A stretch of DNA of 64,000 bases from Moniliella sp. 'wahieum' (Eukaryota; Basidiomycota; Moniliellomycetes; Moniliellales; Moniliellaceae), in NCBI GenBank assembly GCA_003971905.1, contig RSEE01000050.1, forward strand, positions 62,001 to 126,000, in the 5' to 3' direction. Positions 1 through 10,506 of this stretch are shown piece by piece. A model generated the notes under the pieces. The model saw nothing but the letters and a program-made list of their open reading frames with translations, made no database searches and was not told where the DNA came from. Each line of letters begins with the position of its first letter. The first letter of the stretch is position 1. Both the position numbers and the translations under genes were made by a program.

Positions 1-1856
1 GATCGTCTCGCCTGCGGCAGTGCCCGAGTACGCGTATGAGCGTCTCAAGCCCGCGTCAGCCAAGGAAAAGTTGACCTACACTGTCACCCTCACCCCGGGC
101 AACCAGCGTGCTCTGGAATGCGCATGCACCAGATCGCCGTGACGGGCGACGAGTGGCTGACGGATGCCGAGTTGGCACGGTACGTGCGTCCGCGTCCCGA
201 GACGGCAGAGAAGGTCAAGGCGCACCTACTGCACCACGGGGTCAAGGAGCAAGATATGTGGCCAACGAGCTCGGGGACCGGTGGACCGTGACGAGCACGG
301 TGGCCCAAGCCAACAAGGCATGGAACACCAAGCTTACCTATTTCAACCACATTCGTACCAGCACACATGCCTTGCGTACCGACCAGTACGAGATCCCGGC
401 CGAGCTGGAAACCAGTGTGATCAATGTTTCCCCCTTCACCGCGTTCCACAATGCCTATGTCCCGCCCAACCGGGTCCGCAAGTTGCCTCCCAAGAAACGC
501 GTCCGAACCGCACTTTGTCATTCAACAACAAGATGGCCTCAATGCCCCTGTGCAATCGGGTCAAGGGGGATCGTGCGACGACTCGTCCATTGACATTGCC
601 TGCATCCGCTCCTACTATGGCTCTCAAAGCTACACCCCGAAGCCCAAGGACGTGCTGGACACGATGGTAATGGGCTACGTAGGGCAGTACGTCTCCAAGT
701 CGGACCTGTCCCAGTTCCTGGGGCAGTACCGTTCGGACAGAGCTCGTACCAAATCGCAATTACCACGCCGGGGGGGGCACCAACGACGAAAGCAATCCCG
801 GTACCGAGGCGATGCTGGACGTGGAGATGGTGGCCGGCATCTCGGCTCCGCTCAACACTACCTTTCTCTCTTTTGGCCCAGCAACCCGTCGGGCAGCAGC
901 TTTTTGCTGACAGTCTGGCCTATGTGTTGCAAACCTATCCTGCCGAGCATGCACCCGGGGTGATCACCATCTCCTATGGCGAGGAGGAGTCGTCCTTCTC
1001 CCTGGCTGACGCTCAGGCGTTGTGCGGCGAGATCCAAAAGCAGACCGCTCGCGGCACCACGGTCGTCACTGCGTCAGGAGACAATGGGCTGGACGGAAAC
1101 CAGGCTGAGGAGGGCCTAAAATGCACCAAGGGCTTCAACCCTACCTTTGTATGTACCTCTACCTCTTCTGCATCTCCTCTCTACCCCTCCCCCCAACCAG
1201 TGGTACGCAACACGCGTAACAGTACTGACCCATGGTTTCTAGCCGGGAGGGTGCCCGTACGTGGAGTGTTGGTGCTACTCAAAATACCAATCCGGAAGAG
1301 GCGGTTGATGGTTCGGCCCAGGGCGGGTTCAGTTCGGGCGCTGGCTTTTCCAACTACTTTCCCGGCCGCAGTACCAGTCTGCGGCAGTAGATGCCTACCT
1401 CGCTTCGATTGGCAATGCGAATGCCGGCTGTACAACAAGACGGGCCGCGCGTTCCCGGGTACGTTTGATGATCTTCCCCACTACCTCTGCGATGGAAGGA
1501 GAGACCGCTGACCAACGACGGCCGGGATAGATACGACGGCGTTTGGATTGAATGTGGACATTGTGTACCAAGGTCAAGACCAGGCGATCGGCGGTACCTC
1601 GGCGGCGGCGCCCATGACGGCAGCGCACATTGCGTTGCAACAACCACCGTCAGCAGCAAGGTCAGCCGCGGATCGGGTGGGCCAACCCGACGCTGTACAA
1701 TCGCACCTCGGCGTTTAAGGACATTACCATTGGCAAGACCGGTGGCTGCCCCGGTGCCCAAGCCAACAATGTGTTCCAGGCGGCCAAGGATGGGATCCGG
1801 CCAGCGGCCTTGGCTCACCTCTGTTTACGCAATGGCTCCAGGTCCTGGCCGAGTAA
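1..1856 (+). CDS. Secreted sedolisin (S53 tripeptidyl-peptidase-like), 5' end missing
   Basis: This is a serine-carboxyl peptidase of the sedolisin family, which cleaves peptides at acid pH outside the cell or in the vacuole. The window starts inside the propeptide: EWLTDAEL and YVRP around 150-190 and a TVAQANKAWNTK segment near 300 fit the Pro-kumamolisin domain. In the mature part I see the Glu/Asp pair in EAMLD (Glu at 806, Asp at 818), SGDNG near 1075, and the GGTSAAAP nucleophile motif with Ser at 1599. The C-terminal GWDP-like and LFTQWLQVLAE end leads to TAA at 1854. Two introns fit: 1149-1242 and 1459-1530. The frame changes several times (about 115, 260, 490, 770, 870 and 1640), too many to trust as biology given the rest of the window. 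The signal peptide lies off the left edge. Family call is firm; tripeptidyl versus endopeptidase activity is not decided. Confidence 0.88.
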
Positions 1857-3589
1857 GGAAGCTTCAACCCGCCGGACCCTTTGGGTTCAAGGGCCTTGCT
1901 TCCTCTCCAACCTCTGTTTCCTTGTTGGCCGAAATACTGTACCTTAATACCGGCCGACTGTCGGTATGAACCGCAACGCGACGTCATCCCCCTCGCTTTC
2001 GTCCTCACTCTCTCCTCTCTCTCTCCCCTGCCATGGAACCACACGGATGGTAATTGTATATGACACACCCACCCTACCTTTTATATAAACTGTTCCTGTT
2101 CGAATGCACTGCACAGTGCAACAAAACCTGACTCACATGATCTATGGCATCGAGAATATCATAGGCGTGTCCTCGTTGCTTGCAGAAGTGAGTCCCGGAG
2201 GGTATGAGCCATACCCATTTCTACTCTTCCCTGACAGCAGCATTGGATGTGGCAGTAGTGGGACCATTGTGAACAACAAAGTGGAACTGATAAAGGAACA
2301 TGCGACCGAGACGGAGACAGAACGGATCACTGATGGATCAGCCACTGTACCTATATGTGATTTGGAAAACGGGGGCGTGCGCTAGTGTAAGAGATGGATG
2401 TGTTGGGCGACGGCTACAGCAACGCTACACACCTAGCAGGAGCAGGCGGTCAACAAGGCGAGAGATGGGTAAAAAACGGAGTAGGAATGGGTCCGAATAG
2501 TAGGTTCATATGGGATGAAAAAGAAGAGGGAATAGGGGATGAGGCTTGGCAGTCTGGCGGGGACGAATCCCATGGAACAACCCACGCTTCACTGCTGAGG
2601 CACTCAGCGCAAGGGGAAGCGCTGGTGCAATGAACGTTGAACAAGTCAAAGTATAAGACGATACGAGGAACAAGGTTGAGCGACAAAAGGGAACCAACCG
2701 ACAGAGCAGAGTTTCGAGCCCAGACGAGGAACATTGATCCAATGTGGGGATCAAAGGTCTGCGCGGCTGAAAGTCCGAGGAGGAAGAGGATGGAGGGAGG
2801 ACAACGAGGGGGAAGGGGGGGACAGACGGATGACCGACAAAAAAGACGAACTGAAACCAACCGCCACGCAAGGGAAACAAAATGCAATGTACGGATAGAG
2901 AGCTAGCGATCGTAGATGGGGTGGGTGGGTCCCGAAGCGGGCAACGCCTCGCCTTCCCCCGATCCGGGCAGAGGGGGGCGCGGTTGGTCCAGCAGGCCAA
3001 AGCGAGCCATGAGGCATACCCTCTGCACATGCGCTTTCCTGTTGAGTCGAACGTGGTGATGGCTTCCCATGCCTAGCATCGCCCTCTCCCTCTCCCACGC
3101 GGGGGAGACAGGGGAAGGGGACGCGAGTGGAGTGACGGTAGGCGAAAGGGAGAGGGAGTGGGAAGAAGTGGGCGAGGAGGAAAGGAAGTGAGCCATTCGA
3201 AAAAGTTCTGCTGCCTAACAGGGGAGGAGATCGGGGCGAAGAAACAGCCCATCCGGACTCGGCCTCGGGGTGGGGTGGTGCAGTAGTAGCCCGTCCAAGG
3301 GTAGGGCGGGAAATGGCGATGGGCTCAGTGGCCGAAGGATGGGAAACAGCGTGGCCGGGTCCGGGGAGGGAAGAGAGTGCGCGTCGTCCGAGAGAGGTTT
3401 TGACGGTTTTTTCTTCCGGGCCCGTGGAACTTCCAGCGCATTTTCGTCCCCGCGCATCGAGAAAAGGCAGATGATCTGCGTATCTTGTTCCAATTCTTCC
3501 TCCTCCTCCTCCTCCTCTCCTCTCTCCTCCTCCTCTCATCACCATCCTCCTGATCTTCCTGCTCTAACCCCCCGGCCTGAGCTCGGATG
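1857..3589. other. Intergenic, no supported gene
   Basis: I see no protein family, tRNA or clear splice pattern here. Open frames exist on both strands but are proline, arginine and glycine rich, as expected from GC-rich DNA. An AACGTTGAAC motif lies near 2633 and a CCT/CTC microsatellite near 3497-3540. Part of 3250-3589 may be 3' untranslated sequence of the minus-strand gene that follows. Confidence 0.5.
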
Positions 3590-5180
3590 AACTTGGTATA
3601 CCTGGGGCGCTTCCGGACGGAGGATAACCAATGCCGTCCGTCGAATGAGAGGACTAGGCGGTGAGACAGCGGTTCCTTTCCGTCATGGCGGGCGGGGGCA
3701 AAAGAAGGAAGGGACGACGGGAGACGGAGCATCGACAGTGACCTCAGGAGCAGGTAATGGAGTAGACAAAGGAGCAGGAGGACTGGACTTGTCCAACGGC
3801 GACTGGGATGGTGACAGTTGTCCCAAAAGGCGGGCAGCGCCTAACTCCCAAGCCGCATCGACACTCCCCTGCACGTCCGGGTTGTCCACGGCTAGGGCCA
3901 TTTCCGTTTCATGTGCCGAGCTGGCCTGAACTTTGGCCCATGCATCTCCGGCACCAGTGCCTGGCGGAGGGGCATCCGTGTCGTCTTCGTGGCCCTCGAG
4001 ACGGTGGGGCCCAGCACCAAGAAAACGGGCCAATCCATCTCGTCGGACCTCAGAGGGGCGGCGGTCGTATTCAGTGGGACTGTGGGCAGCAACACGGGGG
4101 CTTGCGCGGAAGAGAAGCGAACGGTGCGGGGGGAGGCAGGTCTGCTCGCGGCAGAAGAAGAGCTGGAGACCGATAAGGCGAGGGAGGCGTTGCTGGCCGA
4201 AGGGGTGGGGCCAACGTCCGGTGTCGCGGGGCGGTGCAGGGACTACAAGTGCGCTTGAGACAGGACCGGAGCGGCATGGTGGGCGACGGAGGGTTCGAGG
4301 AGGTTGGATGGGCCGACGACGGTGTGGAATGAGCAAGGCGATATGGCAGCAGTGGTATAACGGCAGCGGGGCCAGCTGAAGCAGCAGCAGCGGGGCGGAA
4401 GCAGTTGGGGACGATGGTGGGGGCTGGGCAGGGTATGTGGGGCATGGTGGTGCGAAGCCAGAAGGTATTCGAGGTGTTTGGGGGGGGGTACCCCAGGCCG
4501 CACCCTCCGCTGGGTCGTGTGGGCTGTGGGTGCTGTGGACGAAAAAATGCGAATGATAACAGCGTGCTGGACAGACAACGTCGATCGGACCCCCGCTGCG
4601 GCTGAGGCACTGGCGCCACGCGGCCAGCATGCCACACCGCCCCCGTGCTGCCGCTGCGTCTCAGCGGACGTGCTCAGGTCAGAGGGTGGGCGCCGCGGGG
4701 GCAGTGTGCGATAAGAGACGGATACTGCCGGCGGCTGGGCCCTCGACTGCCTCTTGTCCAGACCAGCAGCACCAGCGGCGGACAGTGGGGGCGGCGGTGG
4801 CCTGCGACGCGCACCGGTGGTCGTGTTTGGCCCTGCGCTCCCTGTCGAACATTCCACCTTCCTCGACCCCCCGATACGCGCACTGCGCTTCCCCCACTTG
4901 AGCCACACACGCCGCGTGGTCCCAGGTCAGGCCGTGCTCAGTCAGGCCTTGTGCCTTGGGCATTGAGGCCCACGAGCTGGTGGAGCCATTGAACACTGCC
5001 ACGACCGACCGGGTCCAACGGGCTGTGCCATCGGTCTCCGCTCTTTTTTTCCCTTTTTTACCCGCCTCATCAGTTGCATCAGTATCAGTTGGTCCTCTGT
5101 GCATCGACAAAGTATCAGCCAATCTCCTTTCTGTAAACAGTGTTATCGCCAGCTGCTCAACACTAGCATGGATGCGTGAT
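3590..5180 (-). CDS. Hypothetical protein, unrecognised, Pro/Ser-rich (boundaries uncertain)
   Basis: A minus-strand reading region that I cannot assign to a family. The 5' part (about 5180-4860) reads as an ordered segment with a WTRSVVAVFNGS stretch and a GLTWDHAACVAQV stretch. A long Pro/Ala/Ser-rich middle follows (about 4850-4150), then a more balanced segment near 4080-3720 containing RRDGLARFLGAGPHRLEG and WELGAARLLGQLSP. A short basic end, FDGRHWLSSVRKRPRYTKF, lies near 3650-3600. These pieces lie in different frames, so either introns or missing bases separate them. No ATG clearly marks the start; the 5180 edge is only where the open frame begins. The amino-acid make-up looks coding, but a chance GC-rich open frame is possible for the middle part. 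Confidence 0.4.
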
Positions 5181-5185
5181 TCCAA

Positions 5186-5553
5186 GTGTGTCGCAGACCC
5201 CCCATCTGAACTGATAACTGAGTTGGTTACTCCAGAAAAGACAGCCTGTTGGGCAAGATGGACTCAGTCACGCTGTCCACGACCGAGACGACGACGCGTT
5301 GGTCGAGAATCGCGTGGGAGTGGTTTCAAAATTGCAGCGGCACCAGCTACGTCCGGGTTACGTAACTTAACTCCGCTCCGTTCCTCAGGCTTCCTCAGGT
5401 CATCGCCTGGTATCGCCACTTCCGGTTTGGGCCGATCACATCATTTGTTCACCGAGAGCTGGCGCAAACTCAGCACATTCCAACTTGCCGCCGATCCCTC
5501 CGCACCGCCTCCTTCCCCTTGTGCCACCACCACCACCACCGTCCCAAGCAACC
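5186..5553. promoter_or_regulatory. Intergenic between a minus-strand orphan and COX17
   Basis: About 370 bp separating two genes that point away from each other. It must hold the COX17 promoter. The last 60 bases before the COX17 ATG are C-rich with CCACCACCACC. I see no clear TATA box. Confidence 0.4.
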
Positions 5554-5889
5554 ATGTCTGTCGACACGCTCGCCCCCGTCCCCGCCTCTGCCCCCGCCGC
5601 CAAGCCCAACAAGTTTGTCACCGAGCTCAACCCCACGGGCATCAAGCCGTACGTGTCTGCTGCCTGTGTGCTATCCTGTGCTTTGCACAGCTGCCGACTG
5701 ACTCACTCGTTTCTCTCGCGGCGGACCGGCAGGTGCTGCGCTTGCCCCGAAACCAAGGCGGCGCGGGACGACTGTTTCTTCAAGTTTGGCCACTCGGTCG
5801 AAGAGCATGGCGAGTCGGCACGCAAGTGCGAACAGCTGGTGGCCCAGCACAGGGCGTGCATGGCTTCACTCGGCTTCAACTTGCCATGA
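5554..5889 (+). CDS. COX17: Cytochrome c oxidase copper chaperone Cox17
   Basis: Small copper-binding protein of the mitochondrial intermembrane space that hands copper to Sco1 and Cox11 for cytochrome c oxidase assembly. The spliced protein of about 83 residues carries KPCCACPETKAARDDC, that is the paired-Cys copper site followed by the twin CX9C helical hairpin: one CX9C ends in the ARDDC part and the second is in KCEQLVAQHRACM. It ends in SLGFNLP. One intron, 5649-5732, splits the Pro codon just before the Cys-Cys pair (AAGCC/GTGCTGC). The ATG at 5554 is the first one in frame and sits in ACCATGTCT. Frame is intact throughout, so this is one of the cleanest genes here. The N-terminal Ala/Pro stretch is longer than in yeast. 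Confidence 0.95.
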   Translation: MSVDTLAPVPASAPAAKPNKFVTELNPTGIKPYVSAACVLSCALHSCRLTHSFLSRRTGRCCACPETKAARDDCFFKFGHSVEEHGESARKCEQLVAQHRACMASLGFNLP

Positions 5890-7601
5890 GATCCTCGGTC
5901 CTAGCTGGCCCGTGTCCTACGCTCCCCACCTGGCCCCGAGGCCCGCAAGGGAACTGGAGGAACTGTTGGTAGGCCCCAACAAACTAGAGCCCTGCCAAAT
6001 CTGACTACATCGCTCTTCCTTTTTCCTGTCTATCCTGCATCATGTCCCTTCAAAAGCCACCACTCGCCTTTCGCTCCCCGTTACTTTGTCCCTGCTGTAG
6101 CTGCCGCCGTAGGTTCTTGGCGCAGAATACTGAGGGCTAACTGGCCATCACGTCATCCTACCTATGCTGCGTACTGTGGTCAGCCATACATAGGAACCTC
6201 ACTTCACCCCACTGAGATCATATCTCTGGGCGACATTTTTACCAGGGCATCAGAAGCACCAGTGCTTCGCAAACAGAGTGCTGATACGAAAAAGGTGGTC
6301 GTAGTGGTGGACGATGTATTCTTTGAAGACAATGGCCGAATTCCATTTGAATCTCTTCCGAGCTGCCTATTAGGATGTTGTGGCTTGCCTTTCGACGGCA
6401 ACAATGTTAGCGTTATCGGGACGCTGTGTGCTTATTAGAAGGTCACGCGAGAAATATTTGCTCAGAAAAGGCAGGGCGAGAGGATATTTCGAAACCACAA
6501 CGACGCCCGTTCCCGTTCCTTAAAGGGTATGTTTCTTTGGACATGTGTTCTGTTGAACGATGCTGGAAAAACCTGGTGTATAGCGGGCCGTTTTGCAGTT
6601 GGATGTTGAGAGGCTCAGCAACGTCATCAACCTCGCTTCTCCAGTATGGAATACCACATGGAGTGGCATATGGGTATGCTCTCAGCAATGTATAGCGAAA
6701 CAGACAGGGGTAAGACAGGTGAGGCCTAAGAGAACAGGAGCCAAGAAATGAGTCGTGGTTGCTTAGTACGTCGATGATCCACGGCCACGGTTCTGACCTA
6801 CTGCCAGTGGGGGGGAAGCAAGGGGAAGGAGTCTTTGTGACCGGGCTGGGGGCGGAGTCGGCGCGATAGTACATTGAAGCCACGGGCACGCGCAACTGGA
6901 AAGTTACAGAAAGGGCAGCGAAAACAGCGTCGTTCACCACAGGTCGATATGAGGATGCCGGCCACACGCCAAGGCTGGGAGTTTGATGAACTTGGCCTTG
7001 GGCATGCTGGTCAAAGAAAGAGGACAGAGGGGGTGGCACGTTGACGGGATGGTGAACAGGTGGACGGATCGAAATCAATAACTTGTCGGTTTATGACGTT
7101 CATGTTTGTTCCTAAAAAAAACACGCCTATATACTAGTGCGAGTATTATAGCGGCTGCGATGGCCAGGCAATGCCGCAAGACACGCTCCAGTCCAAACAT
7201 GTCTGTGCTAAGAACTGCACCATCGCTCGTCAAATTCAGGCAGTATACAGGACGCAGGAGAAAAAGAGACATATATAGCGCGAAGGGAAAGTTGTGGAAA
7301 AGGAGGGGGGGCAAAATAAAAGGGAGCAAGGTGCATCTCTCCCCATTATCCCTGTTCCAACAGTCCCGTTGAAAAGACGGAAAACTGAGCTAGAAAGGGT
7401 AATGATGGGATCGGGAAAAGGGTGTGGGCTAAAGCATAGGTCGGGAGCTGTGTGTGTATGCGTGTGGCATTGAGCAAGCAGTGCATACGAGGAGGAGACA
7501 CGCACAGAGAAGGGAAAAGTACATATACATAACATAACAAACAAACAGACACCGAAGCGAGAGAAGCACCGCACCCCTTTCCTTTTCCCCTTGCCTCCTC
7601 T
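5890..7601. other. Intergenic, 1.7 kb, no supported gene
   Basis: Lower in GC than its neighbours. It holds the 3' flank of COX17 and, from the other side, the 3' flank of NDC80. A 211-codon open frame on the minus strand (6443-7078) has no ATG at its start and no recognisable domain, so I did not call it. I see no RNA gene. Confidence 0.5.
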
Positions 7602-9979
7602 TCACATCTCCGTCGTGGATGTACCATTGGCCTTGGTGGCGTCCATCATCTTCCGGACCCCGTCCGAGACATGATCCTTGAGGGTCAGCATCCTTGTCAT
7701 GGCCGCTGCCAGTTCGTTGCAGAGGGCCGAGATGTGTTCTTGGGATTGGATCTCAGCGCGTTCCAGTTGGAAGCGCAGACGTGCTTCGCGTGTCATTTGT
7801 TCCGTCACAGCCGCATGACCATCCTCCAGCGTTTGTTGCTGTGCGGCATTGTGGTCTTGTTCCACCTGGTCGGCCATCGCCGACTCGTCGCGGGAAGTGG
7901 TGTTGATCTTCTCAATCTCGGCGCGCGTCGCCTCGAGCGTCTTGTGCAGCTCGCTCGACTTTTCCTGGGCACGCTGCACTTCATCCAACAGCGCATCGTA
8001 CTTTTGTCCCACAAGCAACTTGTGTTCGGAAAAAGTGCTGGCGTTGAGCCGCCGTGTCACGCTCCCGGCGCTTGATTAGTGGCATCAAGAAGCCCTCGAC
8101 ATTGACTGGTGGCATCAGCTCACCCCGCTCCGCCACCAACTCCACCACCTCAATCGCTTCCTCCGACTCGTCCGCCCCGCCAAAGGAGGAAGTAAGTGCG
8201 TGCCGAGGCACCATAGCCGTAGTAGAACACCCACCGTCTTGGCCAGCTGATTGAAATCCTTGAGCAGGTTCTCCACCTCGCTGTTGATCCGGAAGAACTC
8301 CATCTCAATCGAGTTGAGACGCGCAACCACCTTATCCCGCTGTTCGTAATGGCGGGCCAATTGCTCTTGGCCCACGGCCCGTTGTTTTTCCTTAAGGTCG
8401 TCGTATTCTTCGGAAGACATGGGTTGGGCATCGACTTGGGCCTGGAGTTGGTTGCGGTCCGCCTCGAGCGACTGAATGTTGGCCTGCACACTCTCCTCGG
8501 TCTGTTTGAAAGTCTGATCTGTTCGGTGGTGGTGTCGACTTTACGGAGGATGTGGTGCTTGTAGTAGTCTTGGAATTTCTTGATGTCACTCACCAAGAGG
8601 TTGTAGGGTCGTCGCCTCTTGTTTGGGGGAAGGATTGTTGTGGAGAATGTTGAGCTCGTGGTCCAGTTCCCGGGTAGCTTGGCGCAGCTCCTGCAAGTCC
8701 TGAAGCACCTGCTGGTCTCGCGAGTCTGGCAAACAGAGGATGAGTTAGTTTAGTGCGCAGACCACCTGTCAGGGGGACAGGTAGGTGGAAAGAGAAGCGG
8801 GCGACGGGAGGAGGACCTAACGTACCGAAAATGTCTTCCAGCCATTCGCGTTCTTCGGGAAAGTCGTCTTGGTTCTTCCAGAACTTTTCGTACGTTTTCC
8901 AAAGGTAAGCATAAAAGTAGTCCATGTTGCTTGCGTCGGTCTGGTTGGACGGGTCCTGCGGGCCTGCACGCTCCTTGGCCTCGACGCGTTGCTCGGGCCC
9001 AACGGGAATGCGTTCCTGGTCATTGAGCACGTCCCAATGTGCACCATCCATCCCAGCATGGCAAGACAATACGGCCAGTTGGAACACCGCCTGCCGCCAT
9101 CAGACGGGACTTGGTCATGTCCTCCAAGTGAGGGTACGCCACCTCGCGAAGGAGCATGAGAATCTCATCGACTGCTTTGGACATGTGGTGCCATGACCGG
9201 CCGACGCCAACGTGCCACTTGTTCCCTGGGCAGGATGGGTGCCAGCGGAAGACTCGAATACTTGGTAGGGGTCAATGAGGCTGCGCCAGAGGGTTTGGAA
9301 CATATCAATAAACGCCAGCTGCGTGGGTTCGCGGACGGCCTTGCGGATGGACTGGCCGCCGGCCACGTGGTTCTCGCCCAAAGCGGCAATCACCAGCGCG
9401 CCATCTGCTCTTGGAACGCCTTGTTCTTGATCGGCCGCGGCTCGCGTGGGGCGGCTTGGGAGCTGGAGCCGAGCATGATGGATTCGCGCCCGCCGGGGGC
9501 CAGAGAGGCGCGGCCATGCACGGAGGAAGCAGAGCGATTCGCGCTGCAGGACAGGGTCAGCCATGCGGGGTGCGGTGGTGCGGGGGGCAGGAGTGGAGTA
9601 AGTAGTACAGTACGTACGCAGAGGGGGTGCCGATGGGGGCCAGGCTGGTGCGGCGGGAGGTGGGGGCGTTGGCCGCGTCGCGGCGGGTGGTGGGCTGGGA
9701 GAGGGGCATGCGGCGGGGGTCTGCGGCACGGCATCGTCGCGCGTGGGGGGCTGGCTGGCCGCGGCGCGGGGCAGGGCGGAGGGGCGGGTGCGCGCCGTGG
9801 TGGAGGAGGCGGTGGTGGAGCGGAGGCTGCTTCTGAGCGCGGGGCCGGCGAGGGGTCGGCGGGGTGGATGCGCTGGGCCTTGAGGCTGGCCGTGTCGGGC
9901 TGCGGGGTGCCGTGGAGGGGCGGGGGCCGGCGTCGCGGTTGGTGTCCATCGACTGGAGCGTCTGGCGGCGGAAGGACAT
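7602..9979 (-). CDS. NDC80: Kinetochore protein Ndc80/Hec1
   Basis: Microtubule-binding subunit of the outer-kinetochore Ndc80 complex, working with Nuf2, Spc24 and Spc25. The protein starts MSFRRQTLQSMD with a basic, Pro/Ser/Thr-rich tail. The calponin-homology domain follows (9450-9050): DPRPIKNKAFQEQM, TQLAFIDMFQTLWRSLIDPY, YPHLEDMTKSRLMAAG, then the MLGWMV core. After DYFYAYLWKTYEKFW a long coiled coil runs to the stop, including SLEADRNQLQAQVD, EQRDKVVARLNSIEMEFF and SELHKTLEATRAEIEKINTT. One intron fits at 8726-8825, and a second break near 8190-8240 may be an intron or a lost base. The frame changes at several further points (about 9420, 9230, 9090, 8590, 8060). ATG at 9979 is the natural start. 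It is divergent from the CBS/PB1 gene, with 527 bp between them. Confidence 0.9.
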
Positions 9980-10506
9980 GGCGGCGGCGGCAGTCGACAC
10001 GGGCAGAGCAGCGACGCGGTGGTGGCAGCGAGCGTGGCGGCGCTGCGGACGCACCAGTGTCCAAGTCCAAGTACGCGCCCGCCGCGCCGCACAACACCGA
10101 CACGTGACCCGCCCAGGCACGCGGGCACATCCGCACCGCGTCGCACGGCGCCAGTGCGCAGCCGCTTCAACAACTAGTATCTACCGCCCATCGCCATTGC
10201 TTGGTGCATCATGTGATGACCGCACACGTGACCGCACACGTGACGCCAACGCGTGGCGCATAACCCCCGTGTGCGCGTGCTGATCACGTGTGCTTTGCAG
10301 CTGCTTGGCCGTCCGAAGGCAGGCGGCAGGGACGGGGGAGTGCGCCCACACACTGCCCCTGTGCCGTGCCGGGCGGGAGGATAGCGGTTTGTTCCGGCAG
10401 CCACAGCGGCCCATCTGCCTGTCTGCCATCCTCCCCTCTGTCTCCCCTCCTCTCCCCTCCTCCCCCTCCGCCCCTGCGCACCGCCACCTGCTCTGCTGCG
10501 CCCCCC
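9980..10506. promoter_or_regulatory. Divergent promoter with four CACGTG boxes
   Basis: The shared 527-bp region between NDC80 (leftward) and the CBS/PB1 gene (rightward). CACGTG occurs at 10101, 10225, 10237 and 10285, three of them as CACGTGAC. This is the E-box bound by bHLH factors such as Cbf1 in yeast. Which factor binds here is unknown. No clear TATA box is seen on either side. Confidence 0.6.

Noticed and set aside
1-1856. Reading the sedolisin gene as a pseudogene
   Set aside because: Its frame changes are of the same kind and density as in essential genes here, and all catalytic residues and splice sites are kept, so sequence error is the simpler explanation.
2751-3545. 264-codon minus-strand open frame
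   Set aside because: Pro/Arg/Ser-rich product, no ATG-led ordered part, lies over a CCT microsatellite. Looks like GC-driven open frame or untranslated sequence.
6443-7078. 211-codon open frame on the minus strand
   Set aside because: It begins at TTG, not ATG, has no recognisable segment, and a frame of this length is not rare over 64 kb read in six frames.
9193-10107. 304-codon plus-strand frame
   Set aside because: It is the opposite strand of the NDC80 N-terminus. Gly/Arg/Trp-rich composition marks it as the complement of a Pro/Ser/Ala-rich coding region.
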